Source: Methylocella sp. (GTDB lineage Bacteria > Pseudomonadota > Alphaproteobacteria > Rhizobiales > Beijerinckiaceae). Taken from it: a stretch of 64,000 bases of DNA. The stretch is from assembly GCA_037200525.1 (NCBI GenBank), contig JBBCGG010000001.1, forward strand, positions 1,778,501 through 1,842,500. The letters are read 5' to 3'. Position 1 is the stretch's first letter; every line of letters starts with the position of its first letter. The translations under genes were made by a program, and so were the position numbers. The notes beneath the pieces are model-generated. The model did no database searches and was not told where the DNA came from. It worked only from the letters and a program-made list of their open reading frames with translations. Positions 19,783-28,342 of this stretch are shown piece after piece.

Positions 19783-21042
19783 ATGAAAGAAGTTTTGACC
19801 GACCGCCGTCTGAAGGCATTGGTGCCTGCGCCCCCCGGCGAGCGCGTCATGATTTGGGATGCCGTCGTGCCGAGCTTCGGCGTCCGTGTGACCGACAAGG
19901 GTTCGGCCACGTTCGTCATCATGCGCCGACTCGGCGGGAAGCTTATTCGCCGCAGCATTGGGCCTGCTTGGCAGGTTCCCCTTCGCGGCCCTAAGGAATT
20001 GCCAGTCGGGCTGGCCGTGGCGCGAGAAGAGGCGCGGTCGGCGCTTTTTGACATAACGAGGGGAGTCGACCCCAAGGAAAAAAGGCGCGCCGAGCGGAAC
20101 GAAAAACAAAAACAGCAGGAAAACAGCTTCGGTGTCGTCGCCGAGGCCTTCATCGCACAGCACGTCAAAAACCTGCGATCGGCAGCTAACGTCTCATCAG
20201 CAATCAGGCAGAAGCTCATCCCCGCGTGGGGCGATCGGCCGATTAGCGATATCACTCGATCCGACGTTATCAAAATCGTTAAGAAAGACGCGGAGGCACA
20301 TCCGACTGCGAGCCGTCACCTTTTGGCCTATTGCAAAAAGCTGTTTGGATGGGCTGTGGCCCAGGACTGTTATGGGCTAACCGCCTCGCCATGCGACCGC
20401 GGCGTCACCGCTTCAGATTTGATCGGTAAGAGCGAGCCTCGGGCTCGCGTTCTTGGCGACGCCGAGCTCCGGGCGATTTGGAGCGCATCCTCACGGCTCG
20501 GCTATCCATTCAGCGACTTCATGCACTTCTTACTTCTAACTGGTCAGCGCTTGCGCGAAGTCGCGAATGCGGAATGGCGTGAGGTCGATCTCGATCGGGG
20601 CCTTTGGACGATTCCCGCAGGTCGGATGAAAGGCAAGGTTGCGCACGAAGTTCCATTGGCCCCCGAGGCCCTAGCTCTACTCAGTTCGTTGCCGCGGGGC
20701 ACCGGACCTTGCGTTTTCTCCACAACCGGCGGCCATCGTCCTGTTTCTGGATTTTCGAAAGCCAAGGCTCGGCTGGATAAACTTTTGGATAGCGAAGTGG
20801 AAAACTGGACCTTCCATGACCTCCGACGCACTATGCGTACCCACTTAGGCGGACTGCCGGTGCCGACGAACGCCGCCGAGCTCGTCATCGCGCACGCTCA
20901 GCCGGGGCTGCATAAAGTCTATGATCGCCACACCTATCGCGAGGAAAAGCGGCGTGCGCTGGAGCTTTGGGCGAAGCGTCTTTCGTCGATCGTTGAGACC
21001 AAAGAATGCCTTGCCGTTGCGCCTTATCTGGCAAGGGTATGA
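19783..21042 (+). CDS. int: P4-type tyrosine-recombinase integrase of the island
   Basis: Catalyses site-specific integration and excision at tRNA-His. The 419-residue protein has the N-terminal Arm-DNA-binding domain (DUF4102: TDRRLKALVPAPPGERVMIWD), a SAM-like core-binding domain (about residues 110-200), and a C-terminal catalytic domain with the first Arg in LLTGQRLREV, the HxxR box in HDLRRTMRTHL, the second His in IAHA and the nucleophilic Tyr in VYDRHTY. The ATG at 19,783 has GGGAGC upstream; an in-frame GTG at 19,741 lies inside the repeated GTTGCCC sites and is less likely. The downstream gene overlaps by ATGA. Confidence 0.92.
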   Translation: MKEVLTDRRLKALVPAPPGERVMIWDAVVPSFGVRVTDKGSATFVIMRRLGGKLIRRSIGPAWQVPLRGPKELPVGLAVAREEARSALFDITRGVDPKEKRRAERNEKQKQQENSFGVVAEAFIAQHVKNLRSAANVSSAIRQKLIPAWGDRPISDITRSDVIKIVKKDAEAHPTASRHLLAYCKKLFGWAVAQDCYGLTASPCDRGVTASDLIGKSEPRARVLGDAELRAIWSASSRLGYPFSDFMHFLLLTGQRLREVANAEWREVDLDRGLWTIPAGRMKGKVAHEVPLAPEALALLSSLPRGTGPCVFSTTGGHRPVSGFSKAKARLDKLLDSEVENWTFHDLRRTMRTHLGGLPVPTNAAELVIAHAQPGLHKVYDRHTYREEKRRALELWAKRLSSIVETKECLAVAPYLARV

Positions 21043-21695
21043 CCGCCATGTCCTTTTTCTTTTCTTTGCACCCTAGCCAGATCGATCAACGCCCTCTGAT
21101 TGCTTTCCTTGAAAAGCACAAGGTTGACCCTGCGCGCCGTGATCAGATGCTTAACGACGTTAACATCGCAATCGGCAGGTATGGGCACGCCCAAGAGAAT
21201 GAGCGTTTAAAGTATCGCCTTCAGACTGTCCGAACGGCTGCTGAAAAATTGTGTAAGGTTATGCCGAAGCTCGGCTCTAAGGAATATATCCGATTCTTGG
21301 AGGCGATAGTGCCTCCCGTAACAGTCGCTGAGACGGCAGCAGTTAACAAACATCTGCAGGCGTTACATGACTTGGAAGCAACCCTTGCGCTCATTTGCAA
21401 TGGCGCGGCCGCCGCACTGGATAAACTAGAACAGCCGGGATCTCCGACGAAGGCTACAACGATTTTTGCCGCTCATCTTGCCGAGGCATGGACTCGGGGC
21501 ACCGGCGAAAAGCCCCATATTTCCGGCAGCACGACTTTTGAAAAGCCGAACACCACCTTCTCGCAATTTGTAACGATAGCTGCCGGGATGCTTCCAGACG
21601 CCGCCGAATTCAAGCGTGGGTTTGCCGAGCTCTTGAGGCGCGCGGTGAAGGTGTCAAAACAATCCCAAAAACCTGAAGTTTCGACACTTATGTGA
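21039..21695 (+). CDS. Island protein of unknown function
   Basis: The 218-residue product starts at an ATG overlapping the integrase stop (ATGA), so it is probably translationally coupled to it. The sequence is mostly helical, with segments such as NERLKYRLQTVRTAAEKLCKV and a short C-terminal basic helix. No signal peptide, membrane segment or recognised domain. Its position next to int suggests an accessory role in the element, but nothing in the sequence proves it. An alternative start is the ATG at 21,048. Confidence 0.6.
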   Translation: MTAMSFFFSLHPSQIDQRPLIAFLEKHKVDPARRDQMLNDVNIAIGRYGHAQENERLKYRLQTVRTAAEKLCKVMPKLGSKEYIRFLEAIVPPVTVAETAAVNKHLQALHDLEATLALICNGAAAALDKLEQPGSPTKATTIFAAHLAEAWTRGTGEKPHISGSTTFEKPNTTFSQFVTIAAGMLPDAAEFKRGFAELLRRAVKVSKQSQKPEVSTLM

Positions 21696-21758
21696 AGCGC
21701 TAACATCCATCACTTTCACCATAAGCACCGCTGAGACACGGAGCGATAACGTGAGAGG

Positions 21759-22004
21759 ATGTCCAATATGCGCAAGGTTTTGCGATACAATGATTTGGTA
21801 GAGCGGGGCGTGTGCGGGAGTCGAATGACCCTGCATCGAATGCGGAAAGAGCGTGGATTTCCGCTGGCTGTCGAGATCGGCGGCGGAATTGGGTGGTTTG
21901 AAGACGAGCTCAACGAGTGGCTCGAATCCCGTCCTCGACGCATGCCGTCAAACGCTGAAGGACAGCCTAAGCAGTCCCTCGTGTCCTGCGGGGAGGCCGT
22001 CTAA
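21759..22004 (+). CDS. AlpA-like/excisionase-type helix-turn-helix protein
   Basis: An 81-residue MerR-like winged helix of the AlpA type: LRYNDLVERGVCGSRMTLHR (helix-turn-helix), then GFPLAVEIGGGIGWFEDELN and EWLESRP, the usual pattern of AlpA regulators found beside P4-type integrases. Such proteins activate the integrase gene or act as excisionase. A GAGAGG sequence precedes the ATG. Its place between int and the replication module fits a control role. Confidence 0.82.
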   Translation: MSNMRKVLRYNDLVERGVCGSRMTLHRMRKERGFPLAVEIGGGIGWFEDELNEWLESRPRRMPSNAEGQPKQSLVSCGEAV

Positions 22005-22174
22005 AACATGGTTTTAGAAACAGCGAACCCCGCGCGCGATGGCGTCGCGGCGGGGCTCGGAAATGTCTCTTGCTGCCAGGCGATTGACTACCGAGTTATA
22101 GCACTTCCACTCGCAGAAGTCCAAACTGTTTTCTTCGCTTCGTGCCGTTACACCGCCGAGCTAGGCGGTGACGC

Positions 22175-22426
22175 ATGAGTGTCGCTGGCAACGAAACTTC
22201 GCCGCCTGTTGATGCGAACAGCATCGATGATGTCGATACTCTGCTTGATCGCATTTTCGAGCGGATGAACCACGTCGACCATCAGGTGACGCTGATAAAG
22301 ACGTTTTGCAACATCAATGACATTGCCGGCGTTGCGCGCCAGCTGAAGTTCTTGTCCGCGCACGTGACCTCGGCGACGCTCGTAAGTCAGCGTATCGGCG
22401 AACTCCGAAATGGAGGCGCCGAATGA
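22175..22426 (+). CDS. Small helical island protein
   Basis: An 83-residue, mainly helical product (VDTLLDRIFERMNHVDHQVT, then a helix through GVARQLKFLSAHV). It is the first gene of a tightly packed set: its stop overlaps the next start (ATGA). No recognised domain. The tight coupling to the next gene and the RepA-like ATPase suggests a role in element replication, which is inference. Confidence 0.55.
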   Translation: MSVAGNETSPPVDANSIDDVDTLLDRIFERMNHVDHQVTLIKTFCNINDIAGVARQLKFLSAHVTSATLVSQRIGELRNGGAE

Positions 22427-22893
22427 CCGTACGCCTTCCTACCTGCTCAGAGGCTACCGCCGCCAAAATGCTCGCGAAGGGCAGCAAGACGAGTCACTCG
22501 ATTCTTGCCGCAGTCCGCGATCATCAGTGCGGATACATACCCGTTCTGCAGGATTGGTTGAGCGGCCAACCCTTTATGCCGGCGTCTCTCGTAAAGCCGA
22601 CGGTTGTCAAAATATTTGATGCCGATGACGACCACGCAGGGCCGGCCGGATTCGACGCAGACTCTTTGGCCAAGCTCTTCGACATAGCCGCATTGGTCAC
22701 GATCATCGCTTGTAAATGCCCGCAGGCGTACTGCGATGCCGTGAGGGTTGCGAAAGAACTGCGCCTGCATTCGGTCGTCATTTCTACTAGGCAGTCGCGT
22801 GTCAATGAATGGGTCAAAGTCGTCCGTGGCCGACACGGCGACGGTATTCGCATCGCGTTGTGGACGCAGATCGACAAAGGGTGGGTGCAATGA
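22423..22893 (+). CDS. Island protein of unknown function
   Basis: A 156-residue product coupled by 4-bp overlaps to both neighbours. It contains an alternating strand/helix pattern (KPTVVKIFDADDDHAG, FDIAALVTIIACKCPQAY, LRLHSVVISTRQSRV), so a small alpha/beta fold is likely. No catalytic motif was recognised. Its place immediately before the RepA-like ATPase suggests it belongs to the same replication operon. Confidence 0.55.
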   Translation: MTVRLPTCSEATAAKMLAKGSKTSHSILAAVRDHQCGYIPVLQDWLSGQPFMPASLVKPTVVKIFDADDDHAGPAGFDADSLAKLFDIAALVTIIACKCPQAYCDAVRVAKELRLHSVVISTRQSRVNEWVKVVRGRHGDGIRIALWTQIDKGWVQ

Positions 22894-24065
22894 TGGAGTC
22901 CGCCCACGATCCATATCCCATGAACATTGCGCCGGTTGGATATGAAGACTGGACGCAAGAAAGGAAAAACGCTTGGTGGGCGAGACCCACAGGCAAGAGC
23001 GAAATCACTGCCCAATCGGCCCCGCGATTCCAACTTGTTCCGTTCGAAAAGATCGCGCTCGATACAACGCCTGCCTATCTCGTCAAAGGTTTGGTTCCTC
23101 GCGTCGGCCTCACAGTCGTATGGGGACCACCGAAGTGCGGCAAATCGTTTTTCGTTTTTGACCTCGTTATGCATGTCGCGCTCGGTTGGGAGTACAGGGG
23201 CAAACGCGTCAGGCAGGGGCATGTCGTATATTGCGCCTTGGAGGGAGCAGAAGGTTTTAGAGGCCGAGTCGAGGCTTTCCGGTTTACTCGGTTAGCGGAG
23301 ACCTCAGTAGAAGTACCGTTCCATCTCATGGCCTCGCCGATGACTCTGGTCGCTGACCATGCGGCCCTGGTCGCGTCGATCCGCGATACGCTGGGGACCG
23401 TCAGCCCCGGCGTCGTCGTCATCGATACGCTAAACAGATCACTAGCCGGCTCGGAAAGCGATGACCGAGATATGGCGGCCTATGTGAAAGCAGCCGATGC
23501 CATCAGAGACGCGTTCAAGTGTGCGGTCATTATCGTTCATCATTGCGGCCACGACGCCAGCCGTCCGCGGGGCCACAGCAGTCTCATGGGCGCTGTCGAC
23601 GCTCAGCTGTCCGTCAAACGCGACGCAGCCGACAATATCATCGCCACCATCGATCTTATGAAAGACGGCGCACAGGGCGAAGAGGTGGCAAGCCAACTCG
23701 AAGTCGTCGAAGTTGGAGTCGACGATGATGGAGATCCGATCACGTCATGCGTCATCGTGCCAGTCGAAGGCTTAGCGTTTTCCCGGAGCACAGGACGGTC
23801 TAGGCTAACCAAGGGCGCTAAGATCGCACTTGCCGCCTTGCAGGAGGCGATCAGTGACGTTGGGGTGGTTCCTCTCGCTGCGAGCCATATCCCGCCAGCC
23901 GTGAGGACAGTCACGGTAGCCCAGTGGCGAGACTACGCCTTCCGGCGCGGCATTTGTTCATCGGACGAGCCCAGAGCGAAACGCATGGCCTTCCAACGTG
24001 CATCAGAGGCGCTTGTCGCCGCAACGGCCGTTGCAATCTGGGAACCATACGCGTGGCCAGTATGA
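22890..24065 (+). CDS. RepA-like AAA ATPase (AAA_25, DnaB/RecA-fold)
   Basis: The 391-residue protein has a Walker A motif WGPPKCGKS (about residues 78-86), a Walker B motif GVVVIDTLN near 178, and a following HHCGHDASRPRGHSSL segment as in plasmid RepA hexameric helicases and their AAA_25 relatives. Such proteins open or unwind an origin. The C-terminal 110 residues (from FSRSTGRSRLTKGAK) look like a DNA-binding winged-helix region with an alpha-helical tail. The start overlaps the upstream stop (ATGA). A cluster of GGAACA/TGTTCC repeats begins 4 bp after its stop, which fits replication initiation in cis. Confidence 0.8.
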   Translation: MMESAHDPYPMNIAPVGYEDWTQERKNAWWARPTGKSEITAQSAPRFQLVPFEKIALDTTPAYLVKGLVPRVGLTVVWGPPKCGKSFFVFDLVMHVALGWEYRGKRVRQGHVVYCALEGAEGFRGRVEAFRFTRLAETSVEVPFHLMASPMTLVADHAALVASIRDTLGTVSPGVVVIDTLNRSLAGSESDDRDMAAYVKAADAIRDAFKCAVIIVHHCGHDASRPRGHSSLMGAVDAQLSVKRDAADNIIATIDLMKDGAQGEEVASQLEVVEVGVDDDGDPITSCVIVPVEGLAFSRSTGRSRLTKGAKIALAALQEAISDVGVVPLAASHIPPAVRTVTVAQWRDYAFRRGICSSDEPRAKRMAFQRASEALVAATAVAIWEPYAWPV

Positions 24066-24068
24066 AGA

Positions 24069-24179
24069 GGAACAGGTGGGAGGAACAGGAACAGGTTCTT
24101 ATAGAACCCTGTTCCTTTTGTTCCGCCCCGGTACACCCGGAACACAGAGGCACATTGTTCCCTTTGTTCCTTTTGTTCC
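24069..24179. repeat. GGAACA/TGTTCC iteron-like cluster, possible origin
   Basis: In 111 bp there are four GGAACA (24,069; 24,082; 24,088; 24,139) and five TGTTCC (24,110; 24,119; 24,156; 24,165; 24,174), with exact 9-bp spacing within the TGTTCC groups. The first part also folds as a hairpin around the TAT at 24,101. An AT-rich stretch follows at about 24,350-24,415. Iterons plus an AT-rich region next to a RepA-like gene resemble a replication origin. A terminator or protein-binding regulatory array is the alternative. Confidence 0.5.
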
Positions 24180-24416
24180 GAGCGGGAAGGCCGGAATGCC
24201 TCGCGGTGACCGACTTTCATCTCAAGTTGAGACGAAAGGTAAAAAGGCAAACCCACCTTAATTTTTTCGCGGCCGGCCCAGCTGTAGCGACTGCACGTTA
24301 ATTCAGCGTTTCGGGGCTCAAACGCCGGCCGCGCCCATGAATATAGTCTCGTGCCCAAAATAATAAACACAATGATAATCAATTAGATAGATTGTTAGTA
24401 TTGAAAAATATAGCGT
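24180..24416. other. Non-coding, AT-rich towards its right end
   Basis: No supported gene. The last ~60 bp are strongly AT-rich and could be a DNA-unwinding element if the adjacent repeats form an origin. A single copy of GGGGCAAC (reverse complement of the arm-site motif) sits at 24,419-24,426, just past this stretch. Confidence 0.4.
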
Positions 24417-24857
24417 ATGGGGCAACAATGGGGCATCTTTTTGCTGATTTGGATGCTCAAACTAATGGATGGCCCACTCCTCGCCTCACCACCGCCCGCC
24501 AGTCGGAGCGCAGTCTCCAACGGGTCGCAGCTGTTTGTCGACAATGTCGATGGCCGCTCAAAAGAGGCTCGCCGATTTCGTGACGTCCTTGCGGAGATTA
24601 TCTCCGATCTTGGCGGCGCCGATGGCTTGTCAGAAGGCCAGCGCCAGCTTGCGCGTCGATGCGCCCTGATGAGCGTGGAATGCGAGAAGATGGAAGCAAA
24701 GTCGGTTGCTGGCGAGGCAATTGACTTGGATGTCTTTGGCCAGCTCTCCGACCGCATCGGGCGCGCGTTTCAACGCCTCGGTCTCAAGCGCACCAAGCGT
24801 GACGTAACGCCGGATCTGGCCAGCTACATCGCGGCGAATTACCCGAAGCGTGGCTAG
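24417..24857 (+). CDS. Probable small terminase-like/packaging-associated protein
   Basis: A product of up to 146 residues whose core (GRSKEARRFRDVLAEIISDL, then SEGQRQLARRCALMSVECEK, then FGQLSDRIGRAFQRLGLKR) is helical and sits directly upstream of the terminase large subunit, where small terminase subunits normally lie. I infer this role from position and helical character only. The start is uncertain: the ATG at 24,417 has no ribosome-binding site and the first ~45 residues look unlike the rest, so the real start may be further in. Confidence 0.5.
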   Translation: MGQQWGIFLLIWMLKLMDGPLLASPPPASRSAVSNGSQLFVDNVDGRSKEARRFRDVLAEIISDLGGADGLSEGQRQLARRCALMSVECEKMEAKSVAGEAIDLDVFGQLSDRIGRAFQRLGLKRTKRDVTPDLASYIAANYPKRG

Positions 24858-24864
24858 AGCAGTA

Positions 24865-25092
24865 ATGAATTCCCCGTCCGCCATTTCCCCCTCGGTTCAG
24901 GACAGCGAAGAGGGCAACGACGCCTCGGATCGGTCGGCGCAAAATGAGGCATCGCGGCTCGCGGTGCAGCAGGCGGGGCACATTGACACCCGTAATCCGA
25001 GGAAGCTGTCGCGGCGTCGGGCAAGGCGACAGCCTTGTCCGGCCCGGACATTCAAGGGCGTAGCTCTCCGGGGGTTCGTGCTCACTCGATGA
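24865..25092 (+). CDS. Small low-complexity island ORF
   Basis: A 75-residue frame with a polar, acidic first half and an Arg-rich second half (NPRKLSRRRARRQ). It ends in an ATGA overlap with the terminase start, which supports it as a real gene. No family recognised. It could instead be an untranslated leader. Confidence 0.35.
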   Translation: MNSPSAISPSVQDSEEGNDASDRSAQNEASRLAVQQAGHIDTRNPRKLSRRRARRQPCPARTFKGVALRGFVLTR

Positions 25093-26537
25093 ACATCATT
25101 GAAGCCATTGACGACGAGCGCTTGCTCGGGTCCGCCATTCGTGACCCCGAGTCGTGGCGGCCCTGGCGCGCGCTGCTGGCGGCTCTCTTCGGTTTGCCGC
25201 TAGATAGTGACGGCGCGGGCCTTTTTCGGCAGTGTACGGGCCGCGCTGAGCTTCCGTCAGCCGCATTCGGCTTTCTGTGGCTAGCCATTGGCCGGCGCGG
25301 CGGAAAGACGTTCGCCATGGCCGTCATGGCGGTCTACATCGCCGTGTTCAAGGACTGGGCGGATAGCCTATCGCCAGGCGAGCGTGCGGTCGTGCTATCA
25401 GTCGCCGCCGATAGAGAGCAAGCGAAGATCCTGAGGCGCTATATCTCCGGCATCCTATCGTCTCCGATCCTGTCGCAACACGTCGAATCGGAGACGGCGG
25501 ATTCGATCGAGCTCCGTGGCAATGTCATCGTTGAAGTGGTGACCTGTTCGTATCGCACCACCCGTGGGCGTTCGGTTTGCTGCGCCTTGCTCGATGAGGT
25601 CGCGTTCTGGCGCTCCGAAGGGTCGGCCAGCCCAGATTTTGAAGTCTTCACCGCCATTCGCGCATCGATGGCAACGTTTGGCGACGAAGCCATGATGGTC
25701 ATTGCTTCTTCGCCATACAGCCGTCGCGGGTTGCTCTGGGACGCCCACCGCAAATATTACGGCAAAAATGACCCGCGGAACCTGTTTTGGCAGGCTGCGA
25801 CACGTGTGATGAACCCGTCCGTCCCGCAAAGCTTCATTGACGCGGAGTTTGAGCGCGATGCCGCCTCGGCGGCGGCGGAATATGGGGCGGCGTTCCGCAC
25901 CGACCTGGAAGCATTCGTATCTCGCGACGTCATCGACTCTTGCATCGAGCCAGATTGCCACGAAATCGGGCCTCAGCATTCCATCGGTTACGTTGGGTTT
26001 GTCGACGCCGCAGGTGGCTCTGGATCGGACAGCATGGCGATGGCCGTAGCTCACGCCGAGGGCGAGGTTGCCGTCCTCGATTGCCTGCGCGGAGTGAAAC
26101 CGCCGTTCTCGCCCGAAAGCGTCGTCGCTGATTTCGCCGAAACGCTGAAGCGCTATGGCATTCGCCGGGTTACGGCTGACCGATGGGGCTCGGAATTCGT
26201 GACTGAGGCCTTCATGCGCCACGGCATTGTTTGCGAGCAATCTGCGAAACCGAAATCGGATCTATATCGCGAGCTGCCTTTGCTGAATTCCAGCAAGGCT
26301 CGATTGCTTGATCATCCGGTTTTGATTGCCGAGCTATGCAATTTGGAACGTCGTACCGCACGCGGCGGCCGTGACAGCATCGACCATCCGCCGTCTCAAC
26401 ATGACGACTATGCCAATAGCTGCAGCGGCGCGCTCACTCAAGCCGTTAGCGGGCAGCGGTCTTTCCGTCGTGCATCAATCGATGCGGCGTTCAGCGCCGA
26501 CGTCAAACCCCTCCGACTGGAGCTGCCAACTTGGTGA
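25089..26537 (+). CDS. Terminase large subunit-like ATPase/nuclease
   Basis: The 482-residue protein has the two-domain layout of phage packaging motors. The ATPase domain carries a Walker A-like AIGRRGGKTF (about residues 66-75) and a Walker B motif CALLDEVAFW. The C-terminal RNase-H-like nuclease carries acidic positions in VGFVDAAGGSGSDSMAMAV, RVTADRWGSEF, and PSQHDDYANS. In a phage it would cut and package DNA; no portal or capsid gene follows, so on this island it may redirect packaging by a helper phage. The ATG at 25,089 overlaps the upstream stop; an in-frame TTG at 25,035 is less likely. Confidence 0.85.
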   Translation: MNIIEAIDDERLLGSAIRDPESWRPWRALLAALFGLPLDSDGAGLFRQCTGRAELPSAAFGFLWLAIGRRGGKTFAMAVMAVYIAVFKDWADSLSPGERAVVLSVAADREQAKILRRYISGILSSPILSQHVESETADSIELRGNVIVEVVTCSYRTTRGRSVCCALLDEVAFWRSEGSASPDFEVFTAIRASMATFGDEAMMVIASSPYSRRGLLWDAHRKYYGKNDPRNLFWQAATRVMNPSVPQSFIDAEFERDAASAAAEYGAAFRTDLEAFVSRDVIDSCIEPDCHEIGPQHSIGYVGFVDAAGGSGSDSMAMAVAHAEGEVAVLDCLRGVKPPFSPESVVADFAETLKRYGIRRVTADRWGSEFVTEAFMRHGIVCEQSAKPKSDLYRELPLLNSSKARLLDHPVLIAELCNLERRTARGGRDSIDHPPSQHDDYANSCSGALTQAVSGQRSFRRASIDAAFSADVKPLRLELPTW

Positions 26538-27157
26538 TGACAACGTCCTCTTACACCAGCCGCATCGGCTTCGTCGTCGGCGTCAGTTTTGGCGCCCGGA
26601 CATCAATCGCCGTTATCGAACGGGTGGCGCGGATTGAGAACGATGAGCGCATGCCGCCAATCCATAACGTCCCGGCGGTCGCACAGTTCGCCGCGGATGA
26701 TTCAATCGGCAAGCAGATCGACGACCTCGTCAGGATTATGGAGGCGCTGCCGAATGCTCCGTGCTCGCCAATGTTGCTAGCGGACTTAACGACTGTCGGT
26801 CGCCCCGTTGGCGTTGATATGAAGAAGGCGGGGTTACGGCCGCTGACTTGCCTCGTTCACGATGGTGCGACCGAAAACAAATCTGCCGATTTCAAATTCA
26901 GCATTCCGGCGTTGAATTTGGCGTCGGCGCTGTCCTCAATTCTTGACGCCGGACGACTGAGGATCGCCCAAGACTTGCCCGCCGCATCGGCGCTGGCCGC
27001 AGAACTCGCCAATGCCCGCGATGGCGCCGTCGACGGTCTCGCGCGGGCGGTCGCGTTGCCGATCTGGTGGCTGGAGCGCAAGGCGCCCTTACCCCAAATC
27101 GACAATCCAATTTACCGCAGCAACCATCGGCCCGGCTTCATCGCCGGCCGCACATAG
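26537..27157 (+). CDS. Island protein with possible RNase-H-like fold
   Basis: The 206-residue product starts at an ATG overlapping the terminase stop (TGATG). Its opening GFVVGVSFGARTSIAVIERV resembles the first strands of RNase-H/RuvC-like folds, with a later SPMLLADLTTVGRPVGVDM strand and acidic position. I cannot identify the full catalytic set, and the fold is inference. Its place after the terminase suggests a packaging or processing accessory. Confidence 0.5.
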   Translation: MTTSSYTSRIGFVVGVSFGARTSIAVIERVARIENDERMPPIHNVPAVAQFAADDSIGKQIDDLVRIMEALPNAPCSPMLLADLTTVGRPVGVDMKKAGLRPLTCLVHDGATENKSADFKFSIPALNLASALSSILDAGRLRIAQDLPAASALAAELANARDGAVDGLARAVALPIWWLERKAPLPQIDNPIYRSNHRPGFIAGRT

Positions 27158-27167
27158 GAACAGTTGA

Positions 27168-27347
27168 ATGACTGACGACATCACACAGAAGCATGCCCGG
27201 GAGCTCACAGAGGAGCAATGGCAGCGGGTTTTGACCGGCATTGACGCCTATAGCGCCAGACGCGCTGAGCGCATGAAGGCGGAATCCGAAGCAAACATCG
27301 AACACCTTTTTGGCAAACCCAACACCAACGATGGAGAACAGAAATGA
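27168..27347 (+). CDS. Small helical island protein (59 residues)
   Basis: A short frame MTDDITQKHARELTEEQWQR... through to a TGA at 27,345-27,347. It overlaps the next start by ATGA, which supports translation. It is charged and helical, with no recognised domain. Confidence 0.55.
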   Translation: MTDDITQKHARELTEEQWQRVLTGIDAYSARRAERMKAESEANIEHLFGKPNTNDGEQK

Positions 27348-27928
27348 ACATGTTGAATCCCGAAGGCCTCATCAACCAGCTTGACCCCGTCGCCGCATCT
27401 ACGCGTGCGGAGCTCACCGAGGCACAGGCCCGTTTTGAGCGGGAATATATCAATGCGTGGACCGTCGAAGTCAGCGGCAATCCCCGTGCCCAGCAGAAGT
27501 ATTTTTCGACGAAGGAACAGATCAAGTCCTTGAACCCGCAACTTGCAATCAAGGCGCTGAACGCAGCTGCTGACATCTTTGCACGCTATGCGACAGCCAC
27601 GCCCACGGAGCGGCAGCAGGCTGCTTATCGCGGCATTCTCGACATAGACGCCGCGAATCGTGCCCACCAAGAAAAGCTTGAGGCGGAGCAATCCGTGTGG
27701 GCCAACATCGCTGCGCAGCAGGCACAATCCTTCAACGCGGCGACCTTTATCGCCGAGGTAACTGGCCGCGGAATCACGCTGACACTTGCTGAAGACGGCT
27801 CCGTCGCCGCTGTTCGGGCGTCGCTGCTAACGCCGGCTGATCTGGGGAAGGTTCGGCAGCATAAGGCGGCCATCGTTGCAGAACTTGAGGCTCGAGCCGC
27901 CGCTGTTGCTCCAACCGTCATTGCTTGA
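27344..27928 (+). CDS. Island protein with C-terminal docking-like domain
   Basis: A 194-residue protein, helical in its first 130 residues. The C-terminal segment VTGRGITLTLAEDGSVAAVRASLLTP followed by a helix KAAIVAELEARA resembles the small TubC-N-like/primase-associated docking domain (a beta hairpin followed by helices). No catalytic motif. It is coupled to the preceding 59-residue gene by ATGA and is the last clear gene of the terminase cluster. Confidence 0.55.
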   Translation: MNMLNPEGLINQLDPVAASTRAELTEAQARFEREYINAWTVEVSGNPRAQQKYFSTKEQIKSLNPQLAIKALNAAADIFARYATATPTERQQAAYRGILDIDAANRAHQEKLEAEQSVWANIAAQQAQSFNAATFIAEVTGRGITLTLAEDGSVAAVRASLLTPADLGKVRQHKAAIVAELEARAAAVAPTVIA

Positions 27929-27965
27929 GGCTTCTGATGAGCACGGGAGACCGGCGATTCATGGG

Positions 27966-28112
27966 ATGGGGAGGCGTCTCGTCCATGGCGCTTTGATGCA
28001 GGGCGGTCCGAATTACCGAGAGCTGCGTGAGATCATCCATTTGCTTCGGGAAATCGGCCGCGAGATCAAGAAGGCTTACAAAGAGTTCGTCAATGACCGA
28101 CAGAACAATTGA
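27966..28112 (+). CDS. Possible small helical ORF
   Basis: About 48 residues with a basic amphipathic helix (IIHLLREIGREIKKAYKEF). The start is uncertain and no ribosome-binding site is clear. It may be the last gene of the terminase cluster or noise. Confidence 0.35.
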   Translation: MGRRLVHGALMQGGPNYRELREIIHLLREIGREIKKAYKEFVNDRQNN

Positions 28113-28186
28113 CGCGCCGACGCCTACGCCGAAGTCGGCACCATCGTGAGCAAATGCCTCGCACGTAGCGCTCGCTCATTGCTGCA

Positions 28187-28342
28187 TTAGAGCACTACTA
28201 TGGCGAGACCGCCGCCGAAGCCCAGTGTCAGACCAAGCAATGCAGCCTCGACCGATGTATCGGTTGCGCCCAGATTGATGCCCAGGAGAAGGCCAGCTCC
28301 AGCGGACAAGACGATAGTGCCTAAAAGCCGTATGTAACGCAT
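28187..28342 (-). CDS. Possible small membrane protein
   Basis: A 51-residue frame with two hydrophobic segments (LLGTIVLSAGAGLLLGINLG and AALLGLTLGFGGGLAIVVL). No strong ribosome-binding site. It lies on the opposite strand to both flanking clusters. Plausible but unproven. Confidence 0.4.
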   Translation of the reverse strand: MRYIRLLGTIVLSAGAGLLLGINLGATDTSVEAALLGLTLGFGGGLAIVVL

